A stretch of DNA of 18,120 nt from an uncultured Collinsella sp. (GTDB lineage Bacteria > Actinomycetota > Coriobacteriia > Coriobacteriales > Coriobacteriaceae). The stretch spans positions 1-18,120 of the forward strand of contig CABVAO010000034.1 in the NCBI GenBank assembly GCA_902496335.1, written 5' to 3'. Position 1 is the stretch's first letter. Every line of letters starts with the position of its first letter. Positions 15,081-18,120 of this stretch are shown piece by piece. Both the position numbers and the translations under genes were made by a program. Under the pieces are notes generated by a model, which was given only the letters and a program-made list of their open reading frames with translations, was not told the DNA's origin and did no database searches.

Positions 15081-15764
15081 TTAGATGCCGGCGATTGCGA
15101 AGTTGAGCAGCTGCTCAGCAAGCGGATACACGGTAACGTCGAAATAGCGACCGATTACATCGATGCCGGTCCACATGGGCAGCAGGTATAGAACCAGGAT
15201 GAGTATGGGCATAGCGTATTGCTGCAGGCGGTAATAGTTGTTGAGCGCTTTGCCCTTGAGGAAGGGCACGATGATCGACGAGCCGTCGAGCGGTGGGATC
15301 GGGATGAGGTTAAAGAACGCGAGCGACAGGTTGACAACGATAAACGTGGTGCCGAAGTTCATGATCTGTGACGCTACGGCAAAGGACATGCTTGCATAGA
15401 GGTTGCCGTACGTTACTTGCATGAGAGCGGCAGCGAGGCACGCGAGGGCGATGTTCGATGCGGGGCCGGCAACGCTCACCAGGACCTCGTCGCGCTTGGG
15501 GTGCTTGAGGTTGTTGAGGTAGACAGGCACCGGCTTGGCAAAGGCGAACACCGGGCCTCCGGCGGCGAGCATCAGCAGCGGCAGGATGATGGTGCCAAAC
15601 GGGTCGATATGGTTCAGCGGGTTGAGCGACACGCGACCGCGCGAACGGGCCGTCTTATCGCCGAGTGCCCAGGCCGCGGCGCCGTGCGCACTTTCGTGGA
15701 TAACGATGCCCACGATGACGGCGACGGCGCTGGCGAGCAGGTTCATGAGGTAGCTGCTGGACAT
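15081..15764 (-). CDS. Site-2 protease family (M50) membrane metalloprotease
   Basis: The 227-residue protein has about five hydrophobic segments and both zinc-site motifs of M50 proteases: HESAH (residues 23-27) in the first membrane helix and NLIPIPPLDG (152-161, ligand D160) in a later one. There is no PDZ domain, so it belongs to the compact YwhC/FtsH-less type rather than RseP. Members cleave other membrane proteins within the bilayer; the target is unknown. GGGGAG sits 4 nt before the ATG, 9 nt after the small upstream gene. Placement just before scpAB is common in Gram-positive bacteria. Confidence 0.93.
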   Translation of the reverse strand: MSSSYLMNLLASAVAVIVGIVIHESAHGAAAWALGDKTARSRGRVSLNPLNHIDPFGTIILPLLMLAAGGPVFAFAKPVPVYLNNLKHPKRDEVLVSVAGPASNIALACLAAALMQVTYGNLYASMSFAVASQIMNFGTTFIVVNLSLAFFNLIPIPPLDGSSIIVPFLKGKALNNYYRLQQYAMPILILVLYLLPMWTGIDVIGRYFDVTVYPLAEQLLNFAIAGI

Positions 15765-15773
15765 GGTGCTCCC

Positions 15774-16070
15774 CTAGCGGACGCGGCGCGAGGCGCGCGT
15801 GAGCAGGTAATCGGCCACAAACAGGATGACGGCCACGATGGCGTAATCCAAGCGGAACACGCCGCCAAACGGTGAGGTGATGACGCCGTAGCCGGCGATG
15901 GCGCTCGGCAGCGCGCGCGAAAGCTCAACGACAAAGCCTACGATCTGCAGCTTGGCGGTGAGGCCGCTAAAACACAGCAGCACGGTCATCGCGCTCATAA
16001 AGATGCCGCAAATGCGACAGGCGATGGCGATGATGCTCATCGCCACGGCAGCGGCCTTACGAGAGTTCAC
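15774..16070 (-). CDS. Unrecognised 98-residue membrane protein
   Basis: I do not recognise a family. From a GTG start at 16070 the protein has 98 residues, with two clear hydrophobic segments (about 11-34 and 75-91) and possibly an amphipathic one between them, then a very basic end (TRASRRVR). GAGGAG lies 7 nt before the GTG, inside the ABC-F gene, whose stop it overlaps by 14 nt; this decides the start. A longer frame to 16202 reads through the ABC-F coding region and looks like a shadow. The first ATG at residue 11 is an alternative start. The close spacing on both sides suggests co-translation with the ABC-F protein and the protease. Confidence 0.72.
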   Translation of the reverse strand: MNSRKAAAVAMSIIAIACRICGIFMSAMTVLLCFSGLTAKLQIVGFVVELSRALPSAIAGYGVITSPFGGVFRLDYAIVAVILFVADYLLTRASRRVR

Positions 16071-18090
16071 GCGCGGTCTCCTCTTCGATCTGGGTGGAAA
16101 GCTCCAGCCATTCGTCCTCGAGCTTGGGCAGCTCTTGCTTAAGGCCGTTATATTCCCCGAGCGCGGCGTTGAACTTATCCTGATCGGCATAAAGCTCTTC
16201 ACTTGCCATCAATTCCATAAGCTCGTCATAGCGGGCGCGCTTTTTGTCGAGCTCCGCCTCGATCTTCTTAAGCTGGTTGCGCACGCCCTTGAGTTTTTTG
16301 TTGAGTGCGGCACGGGACTGGGCCTCGGCGCGCTTTTGCTCCTTGGTTTTTTTGCCTTCGGCAGGCTTGGAAGCGGCGGCGGGCGCATCGGGCTGGATCG
16401 CGGTGACCTTGGCGGACTTGGCCGTGGCCGGCGCACTCTCCCCTGCCGCCTCGGCAGCGGCGCGGGCTGCGAGTTCCTCGCGCTTGTAGAGGTAGTAGTC
16501 GTAGTCGCCGTCATAGACCGTGACCTTGCCGTCGCGGATGTCAATGATGCGGTTGGCCACGGCGCGTACCAGGTGCTCGTCGTGGCTGATCAGTACGATG
16601 GTACCGGGGAAGTTTTGCAGGGCGTTCTCGAGCATGTCCACCGAGTCGATGTCCAGGTGGTTGGTGGGCTCGTCCAGGCACAGGAGCGCCTCAGGCGCCA
16701 CGAGCATCTTGGCGAGCGCCAGGCGCGCCTTTTCACCGCCGGAAAGGACGCGTACCTGCTTTTCAATGGAATCGTTGTCGCTAAACAGGAAGGCGCCCAG
16801 CAGGCTGCGCTGCTGCGGCACGGTCCACTTGGGCGTGACGGTGTCGATCTCTTGCAGGACAGTGTTGGACTCGGTCATGCCCTCGAGCGCGTGCTGGGCA
16901 TAATAGGCCACGCCCACGTTGGTGCCCAGGTCGCGCGTGCCGGTAGTGGGTGGCTCCAGGCCGGCGAGGATCTTCATGAGGGTGGACTTGCCGGCGCCGT
17001 TGGGGCCGACGAGCGCCACGTGCTCTCCGCGGTAGAGTTTGAGATCGATATCGCTGTAGATGCGCTTGTTGCCGTAGGACTTGGAGACGCCCTCGAGGCC
17101 CACGACCATGTCGCCGGAGCGCGGCGGGTCGGGGAACTTAAAGTCGATGTGCTTGTGGCCCTCGGGCAGGATGACAAGCTCCTTTTTGATCTGCTCGATC
17201 TTGCGGATGCGCTCCTGCGCCTGGGCGGCCTTGGTGGGCTTGTAGCGGAACTTGTCAACGAAGACCTGCATGTGGGCGATGTCGCGCTCCTGAGCGGCAC
17301 GCTTGGCGCGCATCTGCTCCAGGTTGTCCTCGCGCTGTTTAAGGTAGCTGCTGTAGTTGCCGGTGTAGGTCGTCACGCGGCGGTTCTCGAGCGCGGCCAC
17401 GTGGTCGACGCAGGCGTCCATAAAGGCTCGGTCGTGGCTGACGATGAGGACGGCGCCGTCGTAGTTAGCGATAAAGCCGCGCAGCCATTGGACGCTTTCG
17501 AGGTCCAGGTGGTTGGTGGGCTCGTCTAGAAGCAGCAGGTCGGGGTGGCGCAGGAAGAGTTTGGCCAGCGCGATGCGCATCTGCCAGCCGCCCGAGAACT
17601 CGGAGCACGGGCGCTCAAAGTCGGTGACCTTAAAGCCCAGGCCGGACAGGATTTTGCGGGCGTTGCTCTCGAGCTCGTAGCCGCCCAGGTGCTCAAAGCG
17701 GTCCTGGACCTGGCCGTACTCGTTGAGGAGTGCGTCGACGTCCTTGCCCTGTTCGGAGAGCTCGGTGATTTGGGCCTGCAGCTCGTTGGCGCGCTCGCCC
17801 ATGCGTCGAATCTCCTTGGCCGCGGCCATGACCTCGGCAAGGATGGTGGTGTCTTTGTGCTCCAGGTTGGTTTCCTGCTCTAGATAGCCTACCTGGCAGT
17901 CCTTGGCGTACTGGACCTGGCCTGCGTCGGGGCTGTCGATGCCCATGATGATCTTGAGCATGGTGGTTTTGCCGGCGCCGTTGGGGCCCACGAGCGCGAA
18001 GCGCTCGCCGGGGTTGATCTGGAAGGACGCGCCGCTAAAGAGGACGCGCGCGCCGAAGCTTTTTTCGATCTTGTCGACCAGGAGGATCAT
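16057..18090 (-). CDS. ABC-F family ATPase
   Basis: A soluble protein with two ABC domains and no membrane part, of the type that binds the ribosomal E-site and acts on translation. In 677 residues, domain 1 has Walker A GPNGAGKT (35-42), signature FSGGW (165-169) and LLLLDE (185-190). The tRNA-contacting linker spans about 245-320, including FRYKPTKAAQAQ. Domain 2 has GPNGAGKS (362-369), LSGGE (449-453) and LLCLDE (469-474). An Ala/Pro/Lys-rich spacer leads to a C-terminal coiled coil (about 585-675), as in YdiF/YheS-like members. Both catalytic glutamates (E190, E474) are intact. Antibiotic-resistance subtypes cannot be excluded but nothing specific supports one. The ATG at 18090 has a weak AAGG upstream; only 30 nt of upstream sequence are in the window. 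Confidence 0.95.
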   Translation of the reverse strand: MILLVDKIEKSFGARVLFSGASFQINPGERFALVGPNGAGKTTMLKIIMGIDSPDAGQVQYAKDCQVGYLEQETNLEHKDTTILAEVMAAAKEIRRMGERANELQAQITELSEQGKDVDALLNEYGQVQDRFEHLGGYELESNARKILSGLGFKVTDFERPCSEFSGGWQMRIALAKLFLRHPDLLLLDEPTNHLDLESVQWLRGFIANYDGAVLIVSHDRAFMDACVDHVAALENRRVTTYTGNYSSYLKQREDNLEQMRAKRAAQERDIAHMQVFVDKFRYKPTKAAQAQERIRKIEQIKKELVILPEGHKHIDFKFPDPPRSGDMVVGLEGVSKSYGNKRIYSDIDLKLYRGEHVALVGPNGAGKSTLMKILAGLEPPTTGTRDLGTNVGVAYYAQHALEGMTESNTVLQEIDTVTPKWTVPQQRSLLGAFLFSDNDSIEKQVRVLSGGEKARLALAKMLVAPEALLCLDEPTNHLDIDSVDMLENALQNFPGTIVLISHDEHLVRAVANRIIDIRDGKVTVYDGDYDYYLYKREELAARAAAEAAGESAPATAKSAKVTAIQPDAPAAASKPAEGKKTKEQKRAEAQSRAALNKKLKGVRNQLKKIEAELDKKRARYDELMELMASEELYADQDKFNAALGEYNGLKQELPKLEDEWLELSTQIEEETARELS

Positions 18091-18120
18091 GGTGCCGCCT
18101 TTGACCTTGTGTGCCTATAT

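Noticed and set aside
15898..17529. Long plus-strand open frame (543 residues) opposite the ABC-F gene
   Set aside because: The frame mirrors an intact ABC-F ATPase with all motifs. Its low-complexity Gly/Val/Leu-rich product matches no known fold, so it is a GC-rich shadow.

Overview
The window comes from a high-GC gut actinobacterium, most likely Collinsella or a close relative in Coriobacteriia. That is inferred from gene order, protein character and GC-rich third positions; no marker gene here settles the genus. It holds 18 intact protein genes, one tRNA-Pro and the remains of a mobile-element gene. Every supported gene lies on the minus strand, so transcription runs from high to low coordinates.

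Positions 18090 to 996 form one tightly packed block with gaps of 2 to 84 nt and several overlaps. In transcription order it encodes: an ABC-F ATPase, an unrecognised 98-residue membrane protein, an M50 site-2 protease, ScpA, ScpB, an RluB-type pseudouridine synthase, Cmk, a PlsC-type acyltransferase, IspH, a PDZ/radical-SAM DUF512 protein, Der, PlsY, GpsA, Rpe, a cysteine desulfurase, a Nif3-like protein, a C4-type zinc-ribbon protein and CoaBC. The genes are housekeeping. Chromosome segregation is covered by ScpAB. Ribosome assembly and modification are covered by Der, RluB and ABC-F. GpsA, PlsY and PlsC carry dihydroxyacetone phosphate to phosphatidic acid. IspH ends the MEP isoprenoid route, CoaBC makes coenzyme A precursors, and the desulfurase mobilises sulfur. 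The widest gaps are upstream of scpA (84 nt, two short hairpins) and upstream of cmk (66 nt).

Downstream of coaBC is tRNA-Pro(GGG), with its own promoter and a perfect 11-bp stem terminator followed by a T-run. No terminator is visible between coaBC and the tRNA, so the tRNA terminator may also end operon read-through. Just past it (767-796) are three alternating copies of an 8-bp half-site that can form two mutually exclusive hairpins.

The left 800 bases are unlike the rest: visibly more AT-rich and mostly non-coding. They contain a TnpV-like reading frame whose C-terminal half is clear but whose N-terminal part is not. I read this as the scar of an integrative element beside the tRNA. I see no rRNA, CRISPR array, complete insertion sequence or prophage. 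I found no convincing new multi-gene system; the best leads are the half-site cluster, the TnpV scar, the small membrane protein and two family members with altered key residues.
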